The notes under the pieces are model-generated. The model ran no database searches. It was not told the origin of the DNA and saw nothing but the letters and a program-made list of their open reading frames with translations. Shown in pieces: positions 1-10,814 of a DNA stretch of 64,000 nucleotides. Position numbers and translations under genes: made by a program. Position 1 is the stretch's first letter. Each line of letters starts with the position of its first letter. Source of the DNA: Punctularia strigosozonata HHB-11173 SS5 (lineage: Eukaryota; Basidiomycota; Agaricomycetes; Corticiales; Punctulariaceae); assembly GCF_000264995.1 (NCBI RefSeq), contig NW_006767435.1:2377872-2441871 (forward strand). The letters are read 5' to 3'.

Positions 1-332
1 AATTAAAAGTATGGTTGCAGTCATTCGCAATGACGTCACTCGTTCGATCCTCAATGCGTGTACCGGCGATTTGCATGAAAGCGTTTCTCTTTACTTCGCG
101 ACGTTCGCTCACAGAGATGGAGCTGCGTAGCACACATATTCTCGGCGATGTTCTGACATGGCAACTGCCAACTGGTCCTGGGGAATCTCGTGCTCCTTGT
201 TGCTCTCCATCAACTATACCTGTTCAGTCCGGCCGATTACCAGAAGGACGTAGTGGTCCGGGCCGTGCACAATGCCTTCATCCGATAGGCGACGAAGAAG
301 GCACCGCGAAGGTTGTAGAATACAGCTAATTT

Positions 333-1519
333 TTGAATCGTATCGTCCACGATCGCTGTGACGAGGAAACGCTCCGTACTAGACGACGCACTGTATGGGC
401 TCGCATACTCAATATTTATGACTTGAAGCTACGACGTGATGCTCCACGGCTGTTTCAAGGCCTCCGCGAGAGATGGAACATCGATGAACAAGAGTATACT
501 CAGCAGGTGAGTGTGTCTTTATGGACGAACGAGACTGTACAAATGAAGGAGCTGATATGCAACAATGTTCATCACATGTCTAAATTTTGGACGGCTTCTG
601 ATCAGTCGGGGCTATCTGGATCCATGTTCTTCTCGTCCGAGAACCAGCATCATCTCATGAAGTCCGTCCAGAGGACATTTGAGAATAGGTTTTTGCACCA
701 GCATTTCTTAGCAGGTCAGCGGGATTCCGTGCAAGCACCTTGCATCCACTAAAGCGAATACTAAGCGTACATCAAATACGTTCAGTTGCATCCTGATACG
801 TTGTTGAATCGGATCACGGATGTTCTCTACTCCTTTGACAGGAGGTTAGGAGACTGCTTGAAGTCCGTCGGTCACACGTCCGTATGTGGATGCTTTCCGC
901 TAACCAATTTTCACCTTGACGCTCCAGGTTATCGCCTAGCCATTATGTAGTCATGGAGAACTTGAAGTATGGCATCAATAACGATGAGTACGATTTGAAG
1001 CCAACGACATACCTTGAGGTGTGTATCAACTCCGGAGTCACAGACGTACTTCCTGGAAGTAAGGTGATAGATATCCCTGAAGGTATGCTGCTCGGAGTGA
1101 CGCCATCCTATTTGCAATTGTGCCCCCGATGATTACTATGGAGCAGCTGAACGTAGCAACCTTCTGCGGCTCGTCCGAAGCGATACCGAGTTCCTCACAA
1201 AGCTCGGATGCGTATACTATTCTGTCTTACTCATACGAAGTCCCAAAGGCGAAGCGAGGTGAGAGGAACGATCCATTAGCTCTTGCCCTCGGCTTACTCG
1301 TGACGCTGCAGATGGTGCTTGATCGACTGTTTGTGGGTGCTGCGAGAAATTCGACCGCTGGTAACCAAGGGTGCAAGCTATGCTTTGGGTATCCCACAGC
1401 AGACCGTCACGGCAGATGCTGAGGGCTATGCGAAGGAGGTGGTGAAGATGATGGAGAACGCGATCAATAGTAGCTCACGGGCCACGGCAGCGGAGCTGTT
1501 TAACAACTGTGTATGTTAA
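333..1519 (+). CDS. PIP-kinase-like protein, partial or decaying
   Basis: Fragments in consistent order match the phosphatidylinositol phosphate kinase (PIPK) fold, often annotated in mushrooms as SAICAR synthase-like. Seen: an N-lobe stretch DAPRLFQGLRERWNIDEQEY near 440-500; a strand with a possible ATP-contact lysine (HHLMKSV) near 648-668; VVMENLKYG near 948-974; DLKPTT near 991-1011 where PIPKs have DLKGST; RSDTEFLTKLG then VYYSVLL near 1175-1230 where PIPKs have MDYSLL; LIDCLW near 1320-1340 matching the IID motif; and a typical C-terminal helix ending at the TAA. Introns near 509-615, 845-932 and 1259-1311 look sound. The junction near 1018-1135 has no clean acceptor, and a stop sits just upstream of the first fragment, so the start is unknown. 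It may be a divergent gene or a pseudogene. Family assignment is fairly sure, activity is not. Confidence 0.5.
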
Positions 1520-1794
1520 GTACCCATCATCTTCATCAATGCAGCAATAGCCATTAGGCGGTAGTTATACTGAATCTATCGGTCATGATGAGAACAAGCT
1601 TGAGCGTACTTATGGTGGCATGGAGTTGGATGCCGAGGCAGACAGAGAAACGTAATCAGCGTCACGCGAGCACTTCATTCTCCGCCCGCACGTACATAAC
1701 GCAGACCACATCGCCAATCACTCAGTCCTTTGGCCATTCCTCCTTTGGTCTTCATCCCTTTCGAATTCTCGAACTTGTACCCTCTGAAGCCACC

Positions 1795-2520
1795 ATGTCC
1801 GGAGCAGCAGCATCACAGGCTGGCAGCAAGTTTGCTGCCTTCATGAACCACCCAGCGGGTGCGTCTTGCCGAAAGATGTGCTGGTACGAATGCTAATAGA
1901 AGAATGTGCGACATACCCTCTATGCGGACGCTGAAATGTTGTCATGGATGCCTCGTTACGTTGCCTTCCGGGATGAAAAGGCCCTAAGACTGTATTCTTC
2001 TGGGCGCCGATGATGAAATGGTGTTTGGTCGCCGCAGGAGTCAAGGACTTGACTCGTCCCGCGGAGAAGCTCTCTGTGTCGCAGAACATCGGTATGTCCG
2101 TTCCTCTTTGTCGTACTGGCTACTTGATTCGTGATCTGGTGTCCCACTTCGGTGTCTGCCCTCTATTCTGTTAGCCCTCACGGCGACTGGGTTTATCTGG
2201 GTGCGATACTCCATGGTAATTACGCCAGTGAACTACAGCTTGGCTGCGGTACGCCTCCTTTGCTCTGTTTCTGACGTGGAAGATCTCATTCGATATCCAG
2301 GTTAACTTCTTTGTTGGTATGACTGGTTTGGGGCAACTGGCGAGGGTTGCGAAGTGAGCCTCGTTTTCTCCACCTTTCACCCTTGCTAGGTCCTTTGTTG
2401 CCGGTCTCCACATTCGCGATATCGACAGCGTGATACTGATTTATGTGTTATAGGTTCCGCCAGGACGGATCAGATCCCGTCGTAGATTTCTTCCAGAAGA
2501 ACAAGTCGATTACCGCGTAG
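1795..2520 (+). CDS. MPC2: Mitochondrial pyruvate carrier subunit, MPC2 type
   Basis: Rebuilt from five exons (1795-1858, 1981-2091, 2175-2248, 2301-2353, 2454-2520) in consistent phase, giving 122 residues. MPC2 pairs with MPC1 in the inner mitochondrial membrane to import pyruvate into the matrix. The signature order is clear: MNHPAGPKTVFFWAPMMKW at the N-terminus, then LTRPAEKLSVSQN, then the membrane helix ATGFIWVRYSMVITPVNYS, then AVNFFVGMTGLGQLARV. The length fits the family. The start sits in a CACCATG context. The first exon encodes MSGAAASQAGSKFAAF, a plausible amphipathic N-terminus. Because every exon is short, the gene is easy to miss without splicing. It converges on the APQ12-like gene, with about 125 bp between the two stops. 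Confidence 0.93.
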
Positions 2521-2646
2521 TTTATACTCGTCCTCCGCTGCAACGTAATATCATGTCTAATCGTGAACCGTTCTCACTCGACGGCGCAAATCAATAGAGA
2601 AAAAGACCGGTTATAGAGACGGGCTCCGACAAGGACCGAACGGAGG

Positions 2647-3462
2647 TCACCTTGCCTCGCGCCTTGAGGTCCTCGTTCTACTCTTCTCCTTCGCCTTCCT
2701 AGAAGGCTGTTTCCTTCTGTCCGTGGAGCTTGTTCTGTCCTGGCCTCCAACGTTGTCGTCCGCACCATCTGCGGGTGCCTGCATCACACCGGCTATGGCC
2801 TCCCACCACCCAGCCTCCCTGACCGTCCGACTCGCGAAGCCCAGGATCTGGCCAATGACCTGCTTCGCAGTTTCCGTCACCTCGCTGCCGTCTTCCCCAT
2901 CGTCGTCGTGAAAACGGTCTTCTTCGTACTGCCACTCGCGGTGCGCGTCCCAGTTCTCCCATGCGCGTGGTCGAGGCGCGTGCTGAGAATATCGACGCCC
3001 GCCAGCGGCATTCTGGCCCTGACCATTCATGGTATCCAATGCCCACCGACTAAGAGTGCCTATTATGCCTCGGCCGACCCCTCCTCCGGCCGTTCCGTCT
3101 CCATTTGGCCCTTGAGCGCCATAGAAATATCCTGCTCCTGCCGCAAGTGCTGCAAGTATGGTTCCCCATTTGACGAAGAAGACCCCCGTCCTAAACATCC
3201 AGCTCGTAGTTCGATAGATGCTTAATATGGCGAGGTATGCCGCCAGCAGGCTGATGAGTGGGGGTAAGATGGTCTGTGCGTCCCATTGCGACGGCGAGGA
3301 CGATGCGAGGAGCCGCACGAGGTTGAAGACTGAGGTGAGGATGGCAAGCGAGTGCGCCGCAAGATCAAGCAGCAGGTTGTACAGCGGCGGGGGGATCTTC
3401 TGCGACAGCCATTCGAGGGCAGGGTCGAGAAAGGCCGGTAGATGTATGTCACCGGGATCCAT
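2647..3462 (-). CDS. APQ12: APQ12-like nuclear pore/nuclear envelope assembly protein
   Basis: Single-exon protein of 271 residues. Residues about 25-120 hold two or three hydrophobic segments (LLLDLAAHSLAILTSVFNLV, ILPPLISLLAAYLAILSIY, and FVKWGTILAALAAGAGYFYG), in the spacing of fungal Apq12-family proteins. In yeast, Apq12 lies in the nuclear envelope and ER, affects membrane fluidity and is needed for nuclear pore biogenesis and mRNA export. The second half is hydrophilic: an acidic patch (EEDRFHDDDGEDGSE), a short conserved-looking helix, and a basic tail ending RTRTSRREAR. The gene is divergent from the small gene at 3843 across 380 bp. Family membership is inferred from the membrane pattern and overall layout, so I hold it with moderate confidence. 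Confidence 0.65.
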   Translation of the reverse strand: MDPGDIHLPAFLDPALEWLSQKIPPPLYNLLLDLAAHSLAILTSVFNLVRLLASSSPSQWDAQTILPPLISLLAAYLAILSIYRTTSWMFRTGVFFVKWGTILAALAAGAGYFYGAQGPNGDGTAGGGVGRGIIGTLSRWALDTMNGQGQNAAGGRRYSQHAPRPRAWENWDAHREWQYEEDRFHDDDGEDGSEVTETAKQVIGQILGFASRTVREAGWWEAIAGVMQAPADGADDNVGGQDRTSSTDRRKQPSRKAKEKSRTRTSRREAR

Positions 3463-3842
3463 GGTGGGCGTCGGCGATGCGTCGAGGGCCGGTCAAAGCG
3501 CAACGCGCGCCGGTGGCGGTGGAACGGATTAGGCAACTGTCCAAAAGCGACAAATGCGCTTCTTGTCACGGGATCATGGGAATTCTCCTGAAAAGCGTCA
3601 TATCAAATCGCTGAAACCCGCGGAAACGATCCAGACCAGAAACTGAGGCACCCTCTCTCCAGCCAATCGGCGATGAACGGCATGGGAATTCCAAGTATTC
3701 TGGCCTCGGGCAAATAAACGCAAACACGATCTGTATAAGTTACACACCGTCCCCGGTCACTTGGCCAGCCCCCCAAAGTTGCTTCTGCCTCTCCCGACCA
3801 AGAACATACATCATCCCGTCCCCTATCCCATACTACCTCGCC
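3463..3842. promoter_or_regulatory. Divergent intergenic promoter region
   Basis: About 380 bp separates two divergent starts (APQ12-like on the minus strand, the small Cys protein on the plus strand). It must carry both promoters. No clear TATA element or repeat is visible. Confidence 0.4.
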
Positions 3843-4471
3843 ATGGGTCTTAAGCGCAAAATGTCCACTGAATTCGACGATGCTCCCGTATGTACACCCT
3901 TGCTGGCTGTCCGTGTCGCACTCATGCCGTTTCACAGAGCGCTAAAGTCTTGAAGCTCGTACCGTTCCCAACATACGACACTGATACTGACGTTGCTATG
4001 TCTGACGTATCGTCTGACTTCGACCTCATCCCCTCGCATGCGCGCCCTACGCATTTGTCGTCCGCCTCTTCGTGGTCCTCGGCATCGAGCTCCCCTAGTC
4101 CAGGTTAGTATTACGACGCGTATGCCAGCGCTAGAACGCATTAAATCATACGCGTAGTTGCGTCTTACCCAGCGCTGGAGATCTACCCATTCCCGTCCGA
4201 CAACAACGGCCAAGTTTCCGCGGTCGCCGAGCAGTCCGTCGGACTCATTCAGCCAGCCTGTGATGCACCAAAACTCCATCACGCCGGGTTAGTGTTGCCC
4301 GACGCTGCGTATATGCGTTGTCGAGAATGCCGCTCACTTTGTATGTCCAGATTTAACTGCACCCAAATCCCGAAACTGCGCGTAGCATGCGAGAGCGGCC
4401 CCGGCGGACGACGAACGATGTGGAGTCACTGTGAACAATGCGGCGCTATCACCATGATTGACACCGACTAG
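3843..4471 (+). CDS. Small conserved-looking Cys protein, 148 residues, four exons
   Basis: Four exons (3843-3887, 3938-4103, 4173-4287, 4351-4471) splice in phase to 148 residues beginning MGLKRKMSTEFDDAP. All three introns are GT..AG. The N-terminal half is Ser-rich (HLSSASSWSSASSSPSPG). The C-terminal third has four cysteines, in the order CTQIPKLRVACESG and then SHCEQCGAITMID; this CxxC pairing could bind a metal. I recall similar short proteins in other Agaricomycetes but know no function. The clean splicing and Cys-rich end argue that it is real. It is divergent from the APQ12-like gene. Confidence 0.75.
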
Positions 4472-6202
4472 ATCAACAAGCCCTCGCGACCCCCGGTATC
4501 AACATCTTCGGCTTCATCCCTTTTGCAACAATCCTTTCTATCTCTCCACTACCGACTCTCTACTGTCGACACGTGCAATATTTCTGACTCATGGACTGAC
4601 GCCTCGCATCTCGTGTATTCATCGCCGCTTTTTATTTACTCATATACTCTCCCGTCGCTTTATCATCTTCCTTATTGGCTGATCTGGTGCTACTGAAGTC
4701 TCGCTAGCTCGATTCTGCCGATTACCGAACCCTCAAACCGCCCCTCCACCAGCAGGCTCAACCTTCATCAGCACTATCGACAGCCGCCTGCACGTATTAC
4801 TCTCTCTCCGCCATGCTCCGTAGTCATTGACCTCACCCGAACCGGCCCGTGGTCTCGTCGCTTCTCCAAAACTTGGGCGTAGGTAGTCTGCTCGTCTGTT
4901 GCGCTCATGCCCCGTGCCCTGTATTGTACTTCCTCTTAACCTGTATTTTCGCCTGTCGTCAAGCGTTGCTGCCATCTGCTATATGTGCGACTTGAAATAA
5001 GACATTGCTAGTGATACGGGAAGCACATTGAGATGGGTGTGGGGTTCAACGCGGTAATATCATTCGCCGTCACGATGTCTCATCCCAGGACCCACATTAC
5101 ATGCAGTCCGATCCTTGATAGCATGTCACAGCCGGGGGCTGTGCATACATGCGGGGTTATGAATGCATGCTACAAAACGAAAAATTCTCCGCTCGCGACG
5201 GGGTTCCGTCAGCCTATGTAAGCTGTAGTATACCAATTAGACCAGATTTGCAACTGGTATATACTACGATCTTTGTCATAGATCAGCGTGTATTATGCTC
5301 CACAGTATCTCACGCATAGACAGTGTCTGGCTTAGGCTCGGTATGCTCATTGCCGACTTTTCATTCTGCCGTTGTTTCCTGAGTACCTTCAAGACGACCG
5401 TAGGTGGGCTCTGTCGATTGTTGCAACGAATAGCAGGGGCGGGGTATGGCGTGCGGTGCCTCCCGAAGGCCATCAAGCGTGGAGGTGAGACAAAGAAAAA
5501 TACTAACCTGAGCGTGGGAGATACCACGATTTCAGAAAATACCAGCTGCAAATCTGGTCTATTTAACCCCGGACGCTGTCAACGAAGTCTCCACAATTCT
5601 GACCGTGGGCTCATGGCTAAATATGGGTAAGATACACCAGCGGTCTACAACTGTCTGACGATTGGACTCGTACATGAGTACATTAACCGCGAGGGGAAGG
5701 CCACAAATTCGACTGCAAGTTGCGCGACGTACAATGCGCGCGAGCGTCCGATGGTCAATTGCCTTTCCGGGAGGTTTGATGAGGGTACACTCATGAGATG
5801 CGCCTCGTCAACGTGTGCTCACTCCGAACGAAGAAATCCGCAGAGCTACAATATCCCCATTCTCAAGTTCGCCTTTGCCAAAGACGACCCACCTTCGCAT
5901 GATCATCCACTGGCACCTCCGACGGCGCCGTACTTCCAGAGGCCATGTATACTTGCTCGCTGATCCCGGCTTCGTCCTTTTAGACCCACGTTACTGCTTT
6001 ATATACCCACATCTCGCATAAGCCTGCTCAGTCAATCCAATGGCCTCCTAGGTTTCGGCTACCACCCAGGGATCGAATGGCCAGGACGGGGAGATGGGGA
6101 CTCGGTATAAGAGGACCAGATCGTGGTCCCACTTGAGCAGCATTTGACCACGAACATAAGACCCGGGGCGCAACTGAATCCCGAGTTTCCATCGTTGATA
6201 CC
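4472..6202. other. Intergenic region, 1.7 kb
   Basis: No convincing gene. Open frames here are short, lack splice-linked continuation and match no family I recognise. A TATA-like run (TTTATATAC) lies near 5998-6008, about 200 bp before the next start, and may serve the epimerase-like gene. Confidence 0.4.
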
Positions 6203-7286
6203 ATGAAGGTGCTTGTACTAGGGTGAGCGATCCAGTTCGCCTGCCCGCGTGGCCGACAGGCTGACTTCAGCTCATCACAGAGCGTCTGGGTTTATCGGCC
6301 TCCCTATCTCTCAGGCGCTAGTGCGCGCTGGCCACGTCGTCTACGGCGTGACGCGCTCAGAGAAGAACGCCAAGAAACTGGCCGAAGAGGAGAGTAAGCA
6401 AAGTCGTCGCTTACGCTGTCGCGATTCAGGACGCTGACGATGTCGCTCGCCCGCCCACAGTCCTCCCCGTCGTCGCCGACTACGGCCAGCCGGAACTCTG
6501 GCTGAAAGAGATCGCCACGTTGGATGTCATCATCGACGCCGTCGGCGGCTCCTCCATCGCTACGTTGTCTGAGACCATCCGCGCCGCCGTCGCGTCTGCC
6601 GCCGAGGCGCTGCGATCCCCGCTCGCAGGCCGGCTTGCGTACATCTACACGTCCGGCACCTGGGTGCACGGCGACAACCGCACGGAGACGGTCTCGGACG
6701 CGACGGCGTGCACGCGGCCCGCGTCGCTCGTCGCATGGCGCGTGCAGCAGGAGCAGCGCGTGCTCGCCGAGCGCGCCTTCGACGGGATCGTTATCCGTCC
6801 CGGGCTGGTGTACGGCCGCTCTGGGTCGATCACGGGCATGCTGTTCGCCAACGCGGCCAAGGGCGAGGTGAAGTGGTTCGGCACCCCGGGCGGACGATAC
6901 GCCGTCGTGCACGTGGATGACCTCGCGGAGTTGTACGTGCTCGCGGCGGAGAAGGCGGGCGTCGTCGCGGGCAAGGCAATCGACGCCGTGAACGAACAGA
7001 GCGAGTCGGTGGACGACCTGCTCTACAACCTCGTGCGCGTCGCGGGCGCGAAGGGGTCGTACGAGTATATCAAGCCGTCGAACGGTGAGCGGACCCTGGA
7101 GCTCTTATCGTCCGTCAGCTCATGCCCAATCGCCCATCAGCATTCGAGGAAGCTATCGCAACCACCTCGCTCATCCGCCCTTATCTTGCACGAAGTTTGC
7201 TCGAATGGCGACAGAGGAAGGCTGGACTGGTAGATGGGCTCCCGATATACTACCGTTCATGGCAAACCTCCTATGCCAGCGCTTAG
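6203..7286 (+). CDS. NAD(P)-binding Rossmann-fold epimerase/NmrA-like protein
   Basis: Four exons (6203-6222, 6281-6393, 6461-7084, 7141-7286) give 300 residues. The N-terminus MKVLVLGASGFIGLPISQAL is a dinucleotide-binding loop (GxSGFIG) of the extended short-chain dehydrogenase/NAD-dependent epimerase group; the first intron splits it after MKVLVLG. A strand YIYTSGTWVHGDN, a late IRPGLVYGRSGS and VVHVDDLAELYVLA follow the order of this superfamily. A YxxxK catalytic pair is not obvious, so it may be an NmrA-like or atypical member rather than a classical epimerase. The last exon adds a 48-residue tail ending SWQTSYASA. Substrate unknown; probably cytosolic, as no signal or membrane segment is seen. 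Confidence 0.85.
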
Positions 7287-8065
7287 CGCTTGGCATATAC
7301 AAATTCCGGTGTTCACATGCTGGTGGTATCATCGTCGAATCCCACCCCCGTGGAAATAGATTCCGCCTGTATCGTAATTGGGGCTACGAAGCTGATTCGC
7401 AGAGTTTACGCTCTGATCCTAAGGCCGCAAGAATCATCGATGAGTGCGCAACGATGCCCGCGATGAGGAACTACGATATCGGAGCATCATGAACCGTTTA
7501 GCCCGTGATCGTCACACATAAAACTGGTGCGGGAGGTGTGGGGCGGGGACTGGGGAAGGGGCCTAAAATATTCACCCGGGGGCCGGTCCGGGGTCCGATG
7601 TGGTTCGCAGAGACGATTTCGGATACCGACGTCGGGGGGGCGGGATGCCGATGACTGCGTTGGCTCTGTTTTCCTCCCAAGGGTGCGGCGTTCGCTCCGA
7701 GCGAAGCGATAGGCTGATAACGCCAGCCAAGGGCAGAGGCGAATGCGCTCGACCCGAAGGTTTTGCGCCAGCTATGGGACGGGGTTATGGCATTGGAGTG
7801 CGTTCTGCTGGCTCGTTCTCGCGCCGGCGCCGAGCGCGAGCAGCGGCTGCGACGAAGCGCAGGGCGAGCAGTGCGGCTGACGTCACCGAAGCCACCCCGG
7901 ATCAGGCACAGCAGTCGGCAGCGTATGGATAATGGAGCCCCACCTTGGTCGTCTTCACCTTCGATTCCAGGGTCTCAGAGAATTTGCAGAGACGATGGGC
8001 TATAAAATGCCCAGCCAGAAGTCCGGGCCGTGTGCGCGCGCGTTTCCCCGCATCCCCCACGAGCC
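7287..8065. other. Intergenic region, GC-rich
   Basis: About 780 bp without a supported gene. The 7.5-7.9 kb part is GC-rich and open in several frames, but nothing there resembles a known protein. It includes the upstream region of the transporter gene. Confidence 0.4.
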
Positions 8066-10274
8066 ATGGCATCCGCAAGCAGTTCAACCAAGCAGCCCGC
8101 CCCGACCCAGCTCGAAAAGGCCACCGTCGAGGGCCAGTTCGAGCACGCCCGCCCCAGCTCGCAGGAGAACGTCAACGCGCGTCTCGAAAACCCCCTCTTC
8201 GGCTTCACCCACGATGAGCTCCGGACCATGGCAGAGACCTTCTGCCGCGAGCACGATCTCAAGGATATCGAGGACGACGTCCGCAAGGGCGCCATCCTCG
8301 CCCAGGACTCTGCCCGTTACGAAAGATATGAATTCCTCACCGAAGATGAGCGCGAGGCTCTCCGGGTCGACCGCGATCACAGTAGGCTTCCGAATCGCTA
8401 TCAGTTAATTTTGCAATCTCACGTCCAATCTCAGAGTGGAAGCAGCCTTTCATGCTATACTATATGATCGTATTATGCTCTGTTGCCGCCGCCGTGCAGG
8501 GTGTACGTTGTATGTTCCCCGATGGTGGTCACGTCATTGACTTACTCTTGTCTCAGATGGACGAGTCCGTGATCAACGGCGCTCAGCTGTTCTACCCCAA
8601 GCAGTTTGGCGTCGGCTCCGGAAGCACTCACGACTCTCTCATTGTTGGATGTGAGTGTCCCGTCCACGCTAACGCGCATTGCTCGATGCTCATCCATCGT
8701 CGTCCTAGTTATCAACTCTGCGCCCTACCTTTGCTGTGCCGTACTGGGCTGTTGGCTGACCGATCCTCTTAACCGACGTTTCGGCCGCCGCGGAGCCGTC
8801 TTCATCACCGCCACGCTCTCCTTCCTCACCTGCATTTGGCAAGGTGTTACCAATTCGTGGCCCCATCTATGGGCCGCCCGGTTCGTCCTCGGTCTTGGTA
8901 TCGGTCCTAAGAGTGCCACGGTCCCGGTCTACGCCGCGGAGTGTGCCCCGGCGCGCATCCGTGGCGCTTTGGTCATGCAATGGCAAGTCTGGACGGCGTT
9001 CGGTATCATGATGGGCAACGTCATGGACCTGGCGTTCTACCCCGTTCACGATCGCCACAACATCACCGGATTGAGGTGGAGACTCATGTGCGTATATTCC
9101 CGCCGCTATCGAAGGTACTCGGCTGACACCAATCGCGTTCAGGCTTGGCTCGGCCGGAATACCTGCCCTCGTCCTGCTTATCCAGGTGTTCTTCTGCCCG
9201 GAGTCGCCCCGTTGGCTGCTGTCCAAGGGCCGCTATCGCCAAGCGTACGAGTCCCTCCTCCGCCTCCGGAACCACAAGATCCTCGCTGCCCGGGATCTCT
9301 TCCATATCCAGGCCTTGCTCGAGATGGAGAAGGCGATCGAGACCGGCCGCTTCCGCGTGCTCGAGCTCTTCACCGTCCCCCGTAACCGTCGTGCCTCCCT
9401 CGCGGCCTTCATCGTCATGTTCGGCCAGCAGTTCTGCGGTATCAACGTCATCGCGTACTACTCCTCCACCGTCTTCTCGAACGCCGGCTTCTCAAACACC
9501 TCCGCCCTCGCAGCCTCCGTCGGCTTCGGCGCCCTCAACTTCTTGTTCGCCTTCCCCGGCTTCCTCACCATCGACCGCTTCGGCCGTCGCAACCTTCTCC
9601 TGGTCACCTTCCCTCTCATGTCGCTCTTCCTGCTCATGACCGGCTTTGCCTTCTGGATCCCTGGAGATACGTCCACGGGCCGCGTTGCCGTCGTCGCCAT
9701 CGGCATCTACATGTTCACGATCTGCTATTCGCCTGGCGAAGGACCCGTGCCGTTCACGTATTCGGCCGAAGCGTTCCCGCTCTACGTTCGTGAGCTCGGC
9801 ATGTCCTTCGCGACGGCCGTGTGCTGGGGATTCAACTTCATCCTCTCTTTCACGTGGCCGCTGCTGCTGAAGGCGTTCAAGCCTCAAGGTGCATTCGGCT
9901 GGTATGCGGCGTGGTGCATGATCCTCTGGCGTCAGTGTTATTCTTTCAGCAATTCCAATACAAGACGCTGACATCTTCGCTTAGTATTGATCCTGATGTT
10001 CGTGCCCGAGACCAAGTCGCTGACGCTTGAGGAACTGGACGCCGTGTTCTCTGTGCCATCGCGGACTCACGCCGCGTATGGCTTGCGCCAAATCCCATAC
10101 GTCATTGAAGTACGTTTCACCCCTTTCAATCCTCTCACCAACTCTAACGTTCGTTCATAGCGATACATTTTACGCCGGGATGTACACCCCGAAGATATCT
10201 ACGGCTTTGACATCAAGGCCGCTACTCAACGTAGGCACTCGGAGAGCGAGAAGGAGAAGGAGCCGGTGGTGTAA
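8066..10274 (+). CDS. MFS sugar transporter, 12-TM type
   Basis: Seven exons (8066-8381, 8435-8502, 8557-8650, 8709-9087, 9143-9930, 9985-10109, 10161-10274) join in phase to 627 residues. A hydrophilic N-terminus of about 120 residues, with the fungal-type stretch [15 protein letters not shown], precedes the transporter core. Core sugar-porter motifs are present: [11 protein letters not shown] (GRR motif, loop 2-3), [16 protein letters not shown] (PESPR-type region), [12 protein letters not shown] before the central loop, [17 protein letters not shown] in TM7, [10 protein letters not shown] in loop 8-9, and [14 protein letters not shown] after TM12. It likely imports a hexose, polyol or related solute across the plasma membrane; the substrate cannot be read from sequence. 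The C-terminal tail is charged ([11 protein letters not shown]). Confidence 0.92.
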
Positions 10275-10814
10275 TATCATCGTGTTACCACGCCCTCTAT
10301 ATGACACATTTACCTTAGTTTGACGTTGATGTTGTCCCTCATTGTATCATATTATACAGTAATAATTTCCCCTTGTATTCGTAGATGATGAGGATATGAC
10401 GCCTTTCACGACCATTTTGATATCACGCAATGCGGCGTGCACATTCGTCCGATCGCATCATAATGTTCGGCTCGTATATATGTTATGTGTATGCGCGGCC
10501 TCGGGCGCTCCCCTAGCGTCTTGAACCCGCTCGAATGCCATCAGACGCGGCGTGGCGTGGCGACTCTCCGGCGAGTACTGATCGACTTCTCGCAGTCAAG
10601 CAATCTTCCCGCCCAGGAATGATGGGACGTCGGTGTCCTCAACTTTAAGTAAGGTCCTCACATTTGGTATGAGATGGAAGGACGTCTAATCATTTTGGAT
10701 CGTATAGCATCGATACAGGCGGTGGTACATCTCCCAACCGAACAACCATTATTCATACCAAGGACGCGCACACAGCAAGAAATAGGTGATTACATACTTT
10801 ACCGAGGAGAGAGC
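10275..10814. other. Convergent intergenic region
   Basis: About 540 bp between convergent transporter genes. It should hold both 3' ends. I see no gene or repeat. Confidence 0.4.

Noticed and set aside
7498-7932. Overlapping frames in GC-rich DNA before the transporter
   Set aside because: Low-complexity, Arg-rich translations on both strands with no continuation across splice sites.
9492-9974. 160-residue minus-strand frame within the sugar transporter
   Set aside because: Antisense to a well-supported exon; composition is dominated by Glu, Arg and Gly.
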